64,000 bases of DNA from the NCBI RefSeq assembly GCF_004521985.1, contig NZ_SBHZ01000019.1, positions 1 through 64,000 of the forward strand. The letters run 5' to 3'. Below are positions 47,355-55,930 of the stretch, one piece after another. Made by a program: the position numbers and the translations under genes. This DNA comes from Ectopseudomonas khazarica. Lineage in GTDB: Bacteria > Pseudomonadota > Gammaproteobacteria > Pseudomonadales > Pseudomonadaceae. Positions within the stretch are counted from its first letter, which is position 1; every line of letters begins with the position of its first letter. Below the pieces are notes generated by a model. That model ran no database searches, had not been told where the DNA came from, and saw nothing but the letters and a program-made list of their open reading frames with translations.

Positions 47355-48098
47355 TCATCCGTGCGCCAGCTGGACAAGATCCAGCGTGGCGCGTTGCTGC
47401 ACGACCTCGCCGATGACCAGGATTGCCGGGCTCTTCAGGGCGAAAGCTGCCGCATCGTCGAGCATGCTGGCGAGGCGGCTGCGGCATTCGCGCTGCTGAG
47501 GTAGCGAGGCGCTCTCGATCATCGCCACCGGCATCTCGCCCGGCATGCCACCGGCGAGCAGTCCCGCGCGGATGTCCGCCAGTTTCGCCACGCCCATGTA
47601 GATCACCAGCGTCGTACCGCTCTGCGCCAGCGCGGCCCAGTTCAATGCGCTGTCGTCCTGGGTGTGGGCGGTCAGCAGGGTCACGCCACGGGCCGTGCCA
47701 CGCAGGGTCAGGGGGATGCCGCAGCTGGTTGCGCCTGCCAGGCCGGCGGTGATGCCGTTGACGATCTCCACCTCGATGCCTCGTGCGGCCAGCCAGTCCG
47801 CTTCTTCGCTGCCGCGGCCGAAGATGCACGGATCGCCACCTTTCAGGCGTACCACGCATTTGCCCTGGCGGGCGTAGCGCAGCATCAGGCGATGAATGAA
47901 GGCCTGTGGCGTGGAGCGGCATCCGCCACGCTTGCCCACCGGGATGATGCGCGCTGTGTGGCTGTGTTCGAGCACGGCCGGGTTGACCAGATCGTCGATC
48001 AGGACGATCTCGGCCTGCCGCAGTGCCTTGACCGCCTTGAGGGTGAGCAGCTCCGGGTCACCGGGGCCTGCGCCTACCAGCCAGACTTTTGCACTCAT
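47355..48098 (-). CDS. cobA: Uroporphyrinogen-III C-methyltransferase
   Basis: 247 residues, methylates uroporphyrinogen III twice to make precorrin-2, the precursor of siroheme and B12. It shows VGAGPGDPELLTLKAV, VVRLKGGDPCIFGRG and GIPLTLRGTARG. It is 10 bases after nasA on the same strand, which fits supply of siroheme for nitrite reductase during nitrate assimilation. Confidence 0.95.
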   Translation of the reverse strand: MSAKVWLVGAGPGDPELLTLKAVKALRQAEIVLIDDLVNPAVLEHSHTARIIPVGKRGGCRSTPQAFIHRLMLRYARQGKCVVRLKGGDPCIFGRGSEEADWLAARGIEVEIVNGITAGLAGATSCGIPLTLRGTARGVTLLTAHTQDDSALNWAALAQSGTTLVIYMGVAKLADIRAGLLAGGMPGEMPVAMIESASLPQQRECRSRLASMLDDAAAFALKSPAILVIGEVVQQRATLDLVQLAHG

Positions 48099-48108
48099 GT
48101 CAGGTTCC

Positions 48109-50820
48109 TCACAGGGTGTGCGCGACTGGCCGGGTGGCCAGCAGGCGCTTGATTTCGGGGACGCAGGAGCCGCAGCTGGTGCCGCAACCGAGCGTCTGCT
48201 TCAGGTCGGCCAGGTCGAGACCCTTGGCAATGCCGGCGCGGACCTTGGCCTCGCTGACGTTCAGGCAATTGCACAGGACCTTGCTGGGCGCTGCGCCGAC
48301 GTTGCCGGGTGGCGCCGACAGGGGGGCGAGCAGCCAGCGCTGCTGGTCGCCTGTGAGTCGTCCGTCCTGCCACACGCTGCGTAGCCACTGGCCGGCGAGG
48401 GTTTCGCCGGCCAGTCGGAAACCGCTGATTCGGCCTTCGTCCAGGCGTACGCGCTTGCTGATGGATCGGCTCGGATCGTCATAGGCCAGGATCGGTCCGC
48501 TGCTGAGCTGCAGCAGCTGATCGATCCGCTCGAGCAGCTCCGAGGCAGGAGGCTCGGCACTGGCTGCACGGATCAGCAGTGCCGGTCGTTCGCGGCCGGT
48601 CGGTACCAGGCTGGCGTAGGCGAACGCTTCGAACAGCGGGCGCAGGGCCTGCAAGCGGCTCTGCACCTCGCCCTCGACCAGCGCGACGAGGCGCCAGGGC
48701 AGCTCGGCCTGGCTGACTTCGACGCTGGCATGCTTGAGCTCGGGCTGCCTGGACAGCGGGTCGACGGCGGACAGGGTCAGTGCGTTGCTCCCCAGTCCCT
48801 TGAGAAAGCGCTTGCCCCAGTGCATGGGCAGCCAGGCCTGGCCGGGTCGCAGGGCATCGTCTGCCTGCACCGGCAGGATCAGGCTGCCGCGGCGGCTGCT
48901 GAGTGTGATCAGGTCGCCGTCCTGCAGCTGGCGGCGCTGCAGGTCCTCGGGGTGCAGGCTGACTGTCGCGGCTTCGACATGGCCGAACAGGCGGGAGGCC
49001 GTGCTGGTGCGGCTCATGCCGTGCCACTGGTCGCGCAGGCGCCCGCTATTGAGGATCAGCGGGTAGTCGGGAGTGCAGGGCTCCTGGGGCGCCAGGTAGG
49101 GATCGGCATGGAAGCGGGCGCGGCCGGAGTCGTGCGGGAAGCGTCCATCCGTGTAGAGGCGCGTGGTGCCTTGATCAGCGCCGGGCGGAAATGGCCACTG
49201 CTGCGGGCCCAGTTCGTCCAGGCGTGCGTAGCTCAGCCCGGACAGGTCAAGGTCGCGCCCCCGGGTCAGTGATTTGTATTCCTCGAACAAGGCCTCGGCG
49301 CTGCTGAAGTCGAACAGGCTGGGGCGTTCGGGGTGTAGGCGCTTCTCCAGGCGGCGGGCGAAGTCGCAGGTGATCGACCAGTCGGCGCGAGCCTGGCCCG
49401 GGGCCGGCACGGCAGGGCGTACATGGCTGACGCGGCGCTCGGAATTGGTCACCGTGCCTTCCTTCTCGCCCCAGCTGGCGGCGGGCAGCAGCAGGTCGGC
49501 ATGCTCGCAGGTCTCGGTGTGGCGAAAGGCTTCCTGGACCACCACGAACGGGCAGGCGGCCAGGGCCTCGTGCACCCTGTGCTGGTTGGGCAGCGACTGG
49601 GCCGGGTTGGTGCAGGCGATCCACAGCGCCTTGATGCGCCCGGCATGCAACGCATCGAACAGCTCGATGGCGGGCAGGCCCGCAGTGCTCGGCAGCTGTT
49701 CGATGCCCCAGTAGGCGGCCACTTCGGCACGGTGCTCGGGGTTGGCCGCATCGCGGTGTCCCGGCAGCAGGTTGCTCAGGCTACCGGTCTCACGGCCGCC
49801 CATGGCATTCGGCTGGCCGGTGAGGGAGAAGGGCCCGGCACCGGCCTTGCCGATCTGCCCGGTGGCCAGGTGCAGGTTGATCAGTGCGCTGTTCTTGGCA
49901 CTGCCGGCGCTGGACTGGTTCAGCCCCATGCACCACAGCGAGAGGAAGCTCGGCGACTGGCCGATCCAGCGCGCGCAGGTGAGCAGGTCGTCGCGTCTGA
50001 TCTGACAGAGCTCCGCGACCCTGGCCGGCGGATAGTCGCGTACATGTCGCTCCAGGGCGGCGAAGCCTTCGGTATGCGCGTCGATGAAGTGCCGATCGAT
50101 CCAGCCTTCCTGCAGCAGCACATGGAGGATGCCGTGAAACAGCGCGACGTCGCTGCCCGGCTGCAGCGCCAGGTGCAGGTCGGCCAGCTCGCAGGTCTCG
50201 GTACGCCGGGGGTCGACGACGATGATCTTCATCTGCGGGCGTCTGGCCTTGGCCTCCTCCAGGCGACGGAACAGCACGGGATGGGCGTAGGCCATGTTGG
50301 AGCCGGCGATCAGCAGGCAGTCGCTCTGCTCGATGTCGCTGTAGGAGCATGGCGGCGCATCGCTGCCGAGGCTGCGCTTGTAGCCGACGACGGCAGAACT
50401 CATGCACAGGCGCGAGTTGGAGTCGATGTTGTGGGTACCGACCACGGCGCGGGCCAGCTTGTTGAAGGCGTAGTAGTCCTCGGTGAGCAGCTGCCCGGAT
50501 ATGTAGAACGCGACGCTGTCGGGGCCGTGCTGGCGGATGGTCTCGGCGAATACCGTGGCGGCATGATCCAGCGCGCTGTCCCAGTCCGTGCGCGAGCGTG
50601 CCAGGCTCTTGCCCAGACGCAGCTCGGGGTAGAGTGCGCGGGCATCGAGGTCGCCGGTCAGGTGCAGGGTCGAGCCCTTGCTGCACAGCCGACCGTAGTT
50701 GGCGGGATGCTCCGGATCACCGCTGACGCCGAGAATCCGTGCGCCGTCGTGTTCGATCAGTACCCCGCAGCCGACGCCGCAGTAGCAGCAGGTGGAGGCG
50801 GTGACATGATGGCTGGTCAT
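48109..50820 (-). CDS. nasA: Assimilatory nitrate reductase catalytic subunit
   Basis: 903-residue cytoplasmic molybdoenzyme that reduces nitrate to nitrite. The N-terminal 4Fe-4S motif is CCYCGVGCGVLIEHD with the fourth cysteine in LCSKGS, followed by molybdopterin-binding domains (WCMGLNQSSAGSAKN, GQPNAMGGRETG). The C-terminal 55 residues form a BFD-like 2Fe-2S domain (CNCLNVSE and CGTSCGSC), also seen in Klebsiella NasA. Start at MTSHHVTAS. Its electron donor is probably the NasB gene upstream. Confidence 0.95.
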   Translation of the reverse strand: MTSHHVTASTCCYCGVGCGVLIEHDGARILGVSGDPEHPANYGRLCSKGSTLHLTGDLDARALYPELRLGKSLARSRTDWDSALDHAATVFAETIRQHGPDSVAFYISGQLLTEDYYAFNKLARAVVGTHNIDSNSRLCMSSAVVGYKRSLGSDAPPCSYSDIEQSDCLLIAGSNMAYAHPVLFRRLEEAKARRPQMKIIVVDPRRTETCELADLHLALQPGSDVALFHGILHVLLQEGWIDRHFIDAHTEGFAALERHVRDYPPARVAELCQIRRDDLLTCARWIGQSPSFLSLWCMGLNQSSAGSAKNSALINLHLATGQIGKAGAGPFSLTGQPNAMGGRETGSLSNLLPGHRDAANPEHRAEVAAYWGIEQLPSTAGLPAIELFDALHAGRIKALWIACTNPAQSLPNQHRVHEALAACPFVVVQEAFRHTETCEHADLLLPAASWGEKEGTVTNSERRVSHVRPAVPAPGQARADWSITCDFARRLEKRLHPERPSLFDFSSAEALFEEYKSLTRGRDLDLSGLSYARLDELGPQQWPFPPGADQGTTRLYTDGRFPHDSGRARFHADPYLAPQEPCTPDYPLILNSGRLRDQWHGMSRTSTASRLFGHVEAATVSLHPEDLQRRQLQDGDLITLSSRRGSLILPVQADDALRPGQAWLPMHWGKRFLKGLGSNALTLSAVDPLSRQPELKHASVEVSQAELPWRLVALVEGEVQSRLQALRPLFEAFAYASLVPTGRERPALLIRAASAEPPASELLERIDQLLQLSSGPILAYDDPSRSISKRVRLDEGRISGFRLAGETLAGQWLRSVWQDGRLTGDQQRWLLAPLSAPPGNVGAAPSKVLCNCLNVSEAKVRAGIAKGLDLADLKQTLGCGTSCGSCVPEIKRLLATRPVAHTL

Positions 50821-50854
50821 TGCTGACACTCCTTGCGGGCGGCCGCCGGGCCGC

Positions 50855-52117
50855 TCAGGCGCATTGCCTGGTGGGCTCATGGGGCTGGCTGTGGGCGGAC
50901 TGGCTGCGTGTCGCGAGTTCACCGAACATCAGTGCGTCGCGGAGCTCGCCGATGTGGCGTTTCTCGTGGATCAGCCGCAGATACCAGGCGCTATCGGCGG
51001 TGTCGCCGTACAGGCAGGCACCGACCAGCAGGTCATCCTCGATCACCAGTTTCTTGTAGATACCGTTGAGCGGGTCGCGGAGCATGATGCTCTCGGTGCC
51101 GGGCGCGCCCATGAAGTCGCCGGCCGAGAACAGCTCGATGCCGGTGACCTTGAGCCGGGTGGCTGTCACGGAGCCCGGGTAGCGCGCGAAACCCAGCTGT
51201 GCCAGGTGATTGGCGCAGACCCTGGCCTGTTCGTAGAGCGGTGCCACCAGGCCATAGGCGACGCCGCGATGAGCCGCGCATTCACCGATGGCGTAGATGC
51301 GCGGGTCGTAGGTCTGCAGCGTGTCGTCGACGACGATGCCGCGATTGCAGGCAAGGCCGGCGCTCTGCGCCAGTTCGATGTTGGGGCGGATGCCGGCAGC
51401 CATCACCACCAGGTCGGCGGGGATTTCCTGGCCATCCGCGAGCTTCACGGCGCGCACGCGGCCGGCGCCGTTGTCCAGCAGCTCGGCGGTCTGCCTGCCC
51501 AGCAGCAGATTCAGCCCTCGCGCCTGCAGCGACGCCTGCAGCAGCGCTGCGGCGCTTCGATCCAGTTGACGATCCAGCAGCCATTCGCCGATGTGCACCA
51601 CGCTCGTTTGCATACCGCGCAGCTTGAGGCCATTGGCGGCCTCGAGGCCGAGCAGGCCGCCACCGATGACCACGGCATGTCGATGGGTCCTGGCGGTGTC
51701 CATCATCATGCGTGCATCGGCCATGTCGCGGTAACCGATGACCCCTTCGAGCCGGTTGCCGGGGATCGGCAGGATGAACGGGCTGGAGCCGGTGGCGATC
51801 AGCAGGCGGTCGTAGGGCGCCTGGCTGCCGTCATCGGCCACTACCCGGCGTGCCTGGCGATCAATCTTCACCACTTTGCGCCCCAGTTGCAGGCGGACGC
51901 CGTTCTTCGCATACCAGTCGAGGTCATTGAGAATGATGTCCTCGAAGCCCTGCTCGCCCGCCAGCACCGGCGACAGCAGGATGCGGTTGTAGTTGGGCTG
52001 AGGTTCGGCACCGAACACGGTGATGTCATACAGCCCCGGCGCCAGCTTGAGCAGCTCCTCGAGGGTGCGTACACCTGCCATGCCGTTGCCGATCATCACC
52101 AGCTTGAGTCTTTCCAC
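50855..52117 (-). CDS. nasB: FAD-dependent NAD(P)H oxidoreductase, nitrate reductase electron-transfer subunit (NasB-like)
   Basis: 420 residues similar to the N-terminal half of NirB. The FAD site is LVMIGNGMAGVRTLEELL, the NAD(P)H site is VVIGGGLLGLEAANGL, and DPRIYAIGECAAHRG is the second FAD motif. It lacks the siroheme and Fe-S domains of NirB, so it is an electron supplier and not a nitrite reductase. It starts with GTG at 52117 behind GGGAGAA. It is the first gene of nasB-nasA-cobA and has a long leader with a terminator. Confidence 0.9.
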   Translation of the reverse strand: MERLKLVMIGNGMAGVRTLEELLKLAPGLYDITVFGAEPQPNYNRILLSPVLAGEQGFEDIILNDLDWYAKNGVRLQLGRKVVKIDRQARRVVADDGSQAPYDRLLIATGSSPFILPIPGNRLEGVIGYRDMADARMMMDTARTHRHAVVIGGGLLGLEAANGLKLRGMQTSVVHIGEWLLDRQLDRSAAALLQASLQARGLNLLLGRQTAELLDNGAGRVRAVKLADGQEIPADLVVMAAGIRPNIELAQSAGLACNRGIVVDDTLQTYDPRIYAIGECAAHRGVAYGLVAPLYEQARVCANHLAQLGFARYPGSVTATRLKVTGIELFSAGDFMGAPGTESIMLRDPLNGIYKKLVIEDDLLVGACLYGDTADSAWYLRLIHEKRHIGELRDALMFGELATRSQSAHSQPHEPTRQCA

Positions 52118-52245
52118 GCCGGTTCTCCCGAATGCGCCATCACGTAACGCTGGCTGCCCATCGGGCGTGCCAGGGTAAGCAACTTGCCGGGAGCGGTTCA
52201 CCGCTCGCCGGGCTTGGAAGGTCGCCGCCAGGAATGACAGGCAAC

Positions 52246-52285
52246 AAAAAAGGCGTCCCGCTAGTTACCTAGCGAGGACGCCTTT
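52246..52285 (-). terminator. Leader terminator upstream of nasB
   Basis: Stem of 10 plus 5 base pairs with one bulge (52249-52263 with 52270-52285) and a 6-base loop, followed on the minus strand by six T. It lies 129 bases before the nasB GTG and no gene ends nearby, so it must act on the nasB leader RNA. Confidence 0.85.
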
Positions 52286-52311
52286 GTCCAAGTCCCCAGT
52301 CTCCGGGAAGT

Positions 52312-52335
52312 GCGGCGCTCTTCGTTGAGCGTCGC
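52312..52335 (-). promoter_or_regulatory. Hexaloop hairpin in nasB leader, ANTAR-type
   Basis: The minus-strand RNA forms GCG-A-CGCUC-[AACGAA]-GAGCG-C-CGC: eight base pairs with one mismatch and a six-base loop with A at position 1 and G at position 4. That is the published signature of RNA hairpins bound by ANTAR antiterminators such as NasR and NasT. It lies 27 bases upstream of the leader terminator. Confidence 0.6.
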
Positions 52336-52493
52336 GCTTTGATCAAGTTGTGCCGTCAGCAATGCAGCGCTTGTGCCAAGTCGCCCGAGCCACTGCCGTC
52401 GGGCGTTTCAGGGCAGGGTGGTGGCTCGCCTCGTGGCGCGGGTGCACTGTTTCAACGCCGGATGCGCTGATCTGGTGCGCGGCGCCGTCGGCT

Positions 52494-52667
52494 TCAGCGA
52501 ATGGAATCGACCTGGCGCGCCGGGCTTGCCAGTGCTGCGACGACTCCGGAGAACGCACTCGCCGATGCCGAGGTAGCGTGCGTAGGCAGGGGCAGTGCGA
52601 GCAGGGACCAGGCCGAGAGGCTGGCGATCAGAGCCGTGCGTTGAGCGCGCTTGCGTATGGCTGGCAT
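52494..52667 (-). CDS. Small exported protein, 57 residues
   Basis: Short gene with an excellent ribosome-binding site (GGGAGGAA six bases before ATG). The product has a basic start (MPAIRKRAQR), a hydrophobic segment (TALIASLSAWSLLALPLP) and THATSAS, where a signal peptidase could cut, leaving about 25 residues. No family recognised. It lies between the thioesterase gene and the nasB leader on the same strand. It could be a peptide signal or a spurious short reading frame; the ribosome site and signal peptide favour a gene. Confidence 0.55.
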   Translation of the reverse strand: MPAIRKRAQRTALIASLSAWSLLALPLPTHATSASASAFSGVVAALASPARQVDSIR

Positions 52668-52793
52668 TGCGGTTCCTCCCAAGGTCAGCCTGGCATGCTG
52701 CCGATTCGTCGATGAACCTGGCATGACAGGCTGTTTATCGTTATGCCCTAAGGCGTAGCAGAGGATTCAGCAACTGTCACGCCAACAGGTCAG

Positions 52794-53240
52794 TTATCCG
52801 ACCACGCGATTGACCTTGGGGAACTTGGCGCCGAATTCCTGCGGCATCTGCACGACCTTCGACTGACGGTAATCGAAGAACACGAAGCCGGACTTGGCCA
52901 TGGCCACCAGCGTGCCGTCGGCAGGGCGGGTGATGCGAAAGGTGATATCGCCGCCGTACTTGTTGAAGTCCATGACGCCCACTTCGAACAGCAACTGGTC
53001 GCGTGCATGCGCCTCGGCGCGGTAGGTCGTCGCCAGGTCGGTGACGATGATGCCCACGCCATTGCCGTCGCTCTCGCGGATGCCGAATTCGAACAGGAAG
53101 CGTGCACGGGCCTCGGAAATCATCGAGATCATCGAGTCGTTGCCCAGGTGGTTGGCGCCGTTGATGTCGGTAACGCGAACGGTGAGATGGGTGCTGTAGC
53201 AGTACTGGTCTTCGGGAAAATCGAGGGTCAGGCGCGCCAT
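52794..53240 (-). CDS. Thioesterase-family protein (hotdog fold)
   Basis: 148 residues with a 4HBT-type hotdog pattern: HLTVRVTDINGANHLGNDSM, with the conserved Asn-His-Leu-Gly, and ISEARARFLFEFG. Probably hydrolyses an acyl-CoA. No clear link to nitrate genes around it. Confidence 0.85.
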   Translation of the reverse strand: MARLTLDFPEDQYCYSTHLTVRVTDINGANHLGNDSMISMISEARARFLFEFGIRESDGNGVGIIVTDLATTYRAEAHARDQLLFEVGVMDFNKYGGDITFRITRPADGTLVAMAKSGFVFFDYRQSKVVQMPQEFGAKFPKVNRVVG

Positions 53241-53288
53241 GATCGTGTCACTGTCGGGGAAAGTGGCGATTGTAAGCGCCTGGCCAGC

Positions 53289-53978
53289 TCATCGGTGCAA
53301 GCTGTTGAGGTGGTAGAAGGTCACACGACCGCCTTCGCTGTCCGGCCCCGAGTTGTCCTGGATATAGGCGCCTGCCTTGAAGTAGAGGTACTGGGTGTCC
53401 CAGCTGCTGCTCAACTGGCGGTAGTAGGAGCCAGCATCGCCGTCCGTGCTGGACACGCTGATGCCGATGCGCCCGCTGGGGGTGACGCGCAGGTCGTAGC
53501 CAAAGCGCTCGCCCAGCTGCACGTTCTCGGCCAGCAGGATGTTCTTCACTTCACTGTCGCCCGGCCGGGCGCGCAGCAGCAGTTCGATGCGGCCGACACC
53601 GCGAAGGTAGTGATACTGCAGCTTGAGCAGCGGATCGTTCTGGCTGCCGGGTACGTCCGTGCTGTGGATCTGCCCGATCACCACCTTGTTGCGACTCGGC
53701 ACCTGGTCGACCTGCAGCACCGCGCTCAGGTAGCTGTCCGAACTGGCGTGCAGCCAGTTGTCGAGGCTGCCGTCACGCAGGGTCTCGCGCAGCTCGCTGC
53801 GCGGGTAGCGGGCATCGGCCGTGCGTGAGCCGGTCACCGGTACCCAGAAGGTCACGCTGCCGTCGGCGTTGCGCCGGAAGTAGCGGCTCTCGTAAGCATT
53901 GTTCAGGCGCTCGGTACTGATGGTGGTCGGCGTCGGGTGGGTGGGAATCGACAGGTTCCAGGTGGTGAGATCTAGCAC
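53289..53978 (-). CDS. Polysaccharide lyase family 7 alginate lyase
   Basis: 229 residues with the three PL7 motifs in order: RSELRE, QIH (VVIGQIHS) and YFKAGAYIQ. These bind and cleave alginate by beta-elimination. It starts with GTG at 53978 and has no signal peptide, so it may be cytoplasmic or leave the cell by another route. A PL7 gene is found at a similar place in P. aeruginosa (PA1784, from memory). It is set between nitrate transport and nitrate reduction genes. Confidence 0.92.
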   Translation of the reverse strand: MLDLTTWNLSIPTHPTPTTISTERLNNAYESRYFRRNADGSVTFWVPVTGSRTADARYPRSELRETLRDGSLDNWLHASSDSYLSAVLQVDQVPSRNKVVIGQIHSTDVPGSQNDPLLKLQYHYLRGVGRIELLLRARPGDSEVKNILLAENVQLGERFGYDLRVTPSGRIGISVSSTDGDAGSYYRQLSSSWDTQYLYFKAGAYIQDNSGPDSEGGRVTFYHLNSLHR

Positions 53979-54075
53979 GGGACTCTCTGCTCGTCGGTTG
54001 AAGGCACTTCTTCGTCCCCCTCACGGGCCAGAGGTTCAACCGCGCCGACCCTCGAGCCGGCGCGGCAGAGCCACG

Positions 54076-54870
54076 TCAGGCCGCAGGGCGCTGCTGACGC
54101 TGGTAGAGGAATTCCAGTACCGCGGCCCGGTAGGCGTGGTACTGGCTGTCGTGCGCCAGCGCCATGCGCTGCCGAGGCCGCTCGAGATCGACCTGGAGGA
54201 TTTCACCGACGGTGGCCGCCGGGCCGTTGCTCATCATCACGATACGGTCGGACAGCAGCACGGCTTCGTCCACGTCGTGGGTGATCATGATCACCGTGTT
54301 GCCCAGTTCGGCGTGAATCTCCATCAGCGAATCCTGCAGGTGCGCGCGGGTGAGGGCGTCGAGCGCTCCGAACGGCTCGTCCATCAGCAGCACCTTGGGT
54401 TGCATGGCCAGGGCGCGCGCGATGCCGATGCGCTGCTTCATGCCGCCGGATATCTCGCCGGGGCGTTTGTCGCGCGCGTGCGTCATGTGCACCAGGGCCA
54501 GGTTGTGTTCGATCCAGTCACGCATTTCCGCGCGCGTCTTCTGCCTGCGAAACACCTGGCGTACGGCCAGTTCGACGTTCTCGTAACAGGTCAGCCAGGG
54601 CAGCAGGCTGTGGTTCTGGAATACCACGGCACGCTCGGGACCGGGTTCGTTGACTTCCCGGCCATCGAGGATGATGCCGCCGGCCGTGGCCTGATGAAGC
54701 CCGGCGACGATGTTCAACACGGTGGACTTGCCGCAACCGGAATGGCCGATCAGCGAGACGAACTCGCCTTTGGCGATCTTCAGATTGACGTTCTGCAGGG
54801 CGCGGAACAGGCCTTTATCGGTGGGGAAATCGATGCCGACATTGGTCAGTTCGAGGTGGGCGTGGCTCAT
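54076..54870 (-). CDS. Nitrate ABC transporter ATP-binding protein (NrtD/NasD-like)
   Basis: 264 residues. Walker [10 protein letters not shown], signature [15 protein letters not shown], Walker [13 protein letters not shown] and [17 protein letters not shown], the coupling region of the nitrate/taurine-type ATPases. The ATPase lacks the extra substrate-like domain of NrtC, so it corresponds to NrtD/NasD. It follows the permease by 15 bases. Confidence 0.93.
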   Translation of the reverse strand: MSHAHLELTNVGIDFPTDKGLFRALQNVNLKIAKGEFVSLIGHSGCGKSTVLNIVAGLHQATAGGIILDGREVNEPGPERAVVFQNHSLLPWLTCYENVELAVRQVFRRQKTRAEMRDWIEHNLALVHMTHARDKRPGEISGGMKQRIGIARALAMQPKVLLMDEPFGALDALTRAHLQDSLMEIHAELGNTVIMITHDVDEAVLLSDRIVMMSNGPAATVGEILQVDLERPRQRMALAHDSQYHAYRAAVLEFLYQRQQRPAA

Positions 54871-54885
54871 GGCGGTTCTCCTGGG

Positions 54886-55878
54886 TCAGCGCAGTACGGC
54901 GTTCTTGTCCCAGCTGAACAGGCGCTGGAGCAGAAGCATCAGACGGTCGAGGGCAAAGCCGATCAGGCCGATGACGATCACCGCCACCATGATCCGCCCG
55001 AGTGAATTGGAGCTGCCGTTCTGGAACTCGTCCCAGATGAATTTGCCCAGCCCTGGGTTCTGCGCGAGCATCTCGGCGGCGATCAGCACCATCCAGCCCG
55101 TGGCGAGCGACAGGCGCAGACCGGTGAAGATCATCGGCAGAGCCGCTGGCAGAACGATGCGCCGCACATGGCTGAGCGGCGACAGACGCAGCACCTTGCT
55201 GACGTTGTTGAGGTCCTTGTCGATGCCGGCCACGCCCACCGTGGTGTTGATCACCGTTGGCCACAGGCAGCACAGCGCCACGGTGAAGGCCGAGGTCAGG
55301 AACGACTTGGCGAACAGCGGATCGTCACTGACATACAAGGCGCTGACCAGCATGGTCACCAACGGCAGCCAGGCCAGTGGCGATACCGGCTTGAACACCT
55401 GGATCAGCGGGTTGAGCGCGCTGTACAGCGATTTGCTGAGGCCGCAGACGATGCCCAGGGGGATGGCCACCAGCGAGGCGATGACGAACCCGGCCGCCAC
55501 GGTATAGAGACTGGTGAAGATCTGCTGGATGAAGGTCGGCTTGCCGGTGTAGGGGCGGATCTTCACCTCGGCGGCCGGATTGCTGGCCAGCAGCCTGGCG
55601 TTGCGTTCGTCCTGACGCTGGTAGAACGCGGCCGCCTTCTCCTGTTCGCGCTGATGGGCAGCGATCAGCCCGGAGAACTGCTCGCTGACCTGCAACGGGC
55701 CGGGAAACTGGCCCAGGCTGGTCTGGATGTGATTGGCCAGCCCCTGCCAGCACAGCAGGAACAGGGCGATGCCCAGTGCCGGCAGGATCAGGCTGCTGGC
55801 CAGGCGCTTGAGCAAGACGCTGTGACGCGCCGTCTTGAGGGTCTGCTGAATCGGAGTGGCGACGTTCGGGTTGCTCAT
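54886..55878 (-). CDS. nrtB: Nitrate ABC transporter permease
   Basis: 330 residues, a binding-protein-dependent permease with about six or seven membrane helices. The EAA loop is VSKVLRLSPLSHVRRIVLPAALP, and ATGWMVLIAAEMLAQNPGLG is the end of the family signature. An unusual charged, Arg/Glu-rich periplasmic segment follows the first helix (HQREQEKAAAFYQRQDERNA). Start ATG at 55878. Confidence 0.93.
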   Translation of the reverse strand: MSNPNVATPIQQTLKTARHSVLLKRLASSLILPALGIALFLLCWQGLANHIQTSLGQFPGPLQVSEQFSGLIAAHQREQEKAAAFYQRQDERNARLLASNPAAEVKIRPYTGKPTFIQQIFTSLYTVAAGFVIASLVAIPLGIVCGLSKSLYSALNPLIQVFKPVSPLAWLPLVTMLVSALYVSDDPLFAKSFLTSAFTVALCCLWPTVINTTVGVAGIDKDLNNVSKVLRLSPLSHVRRIVLPAALPMIFTGLRLSLATGWMVLIAAEMLAQNPGLGKFIWDEFQNGSSNSLGRIMVAVIVIGLIGFALDRLMLLLQRLFSWDKNAVLR

Positions 55879-55930
55879 CGTCCTGTCCTCGGGTCGGTTG
55901 AGGCCGCGACCAGGCGCGGCCGCTGGTGGC

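Larger units (their letters stand above)
52118..52493 (-). promoter_or_regulatory. Leader and promoter region of the nasB-nasA-cobA operon
   Basis: 376 bases without a coding gene that I can support. On the minus strand it holds, in order, a hexaloop hairpin and an intrinsic terminator, both listed separately, before the nasB ribosome-binding site. This is the layout of a transcription-attenuated nitrate leader. Confidence 0.65.
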
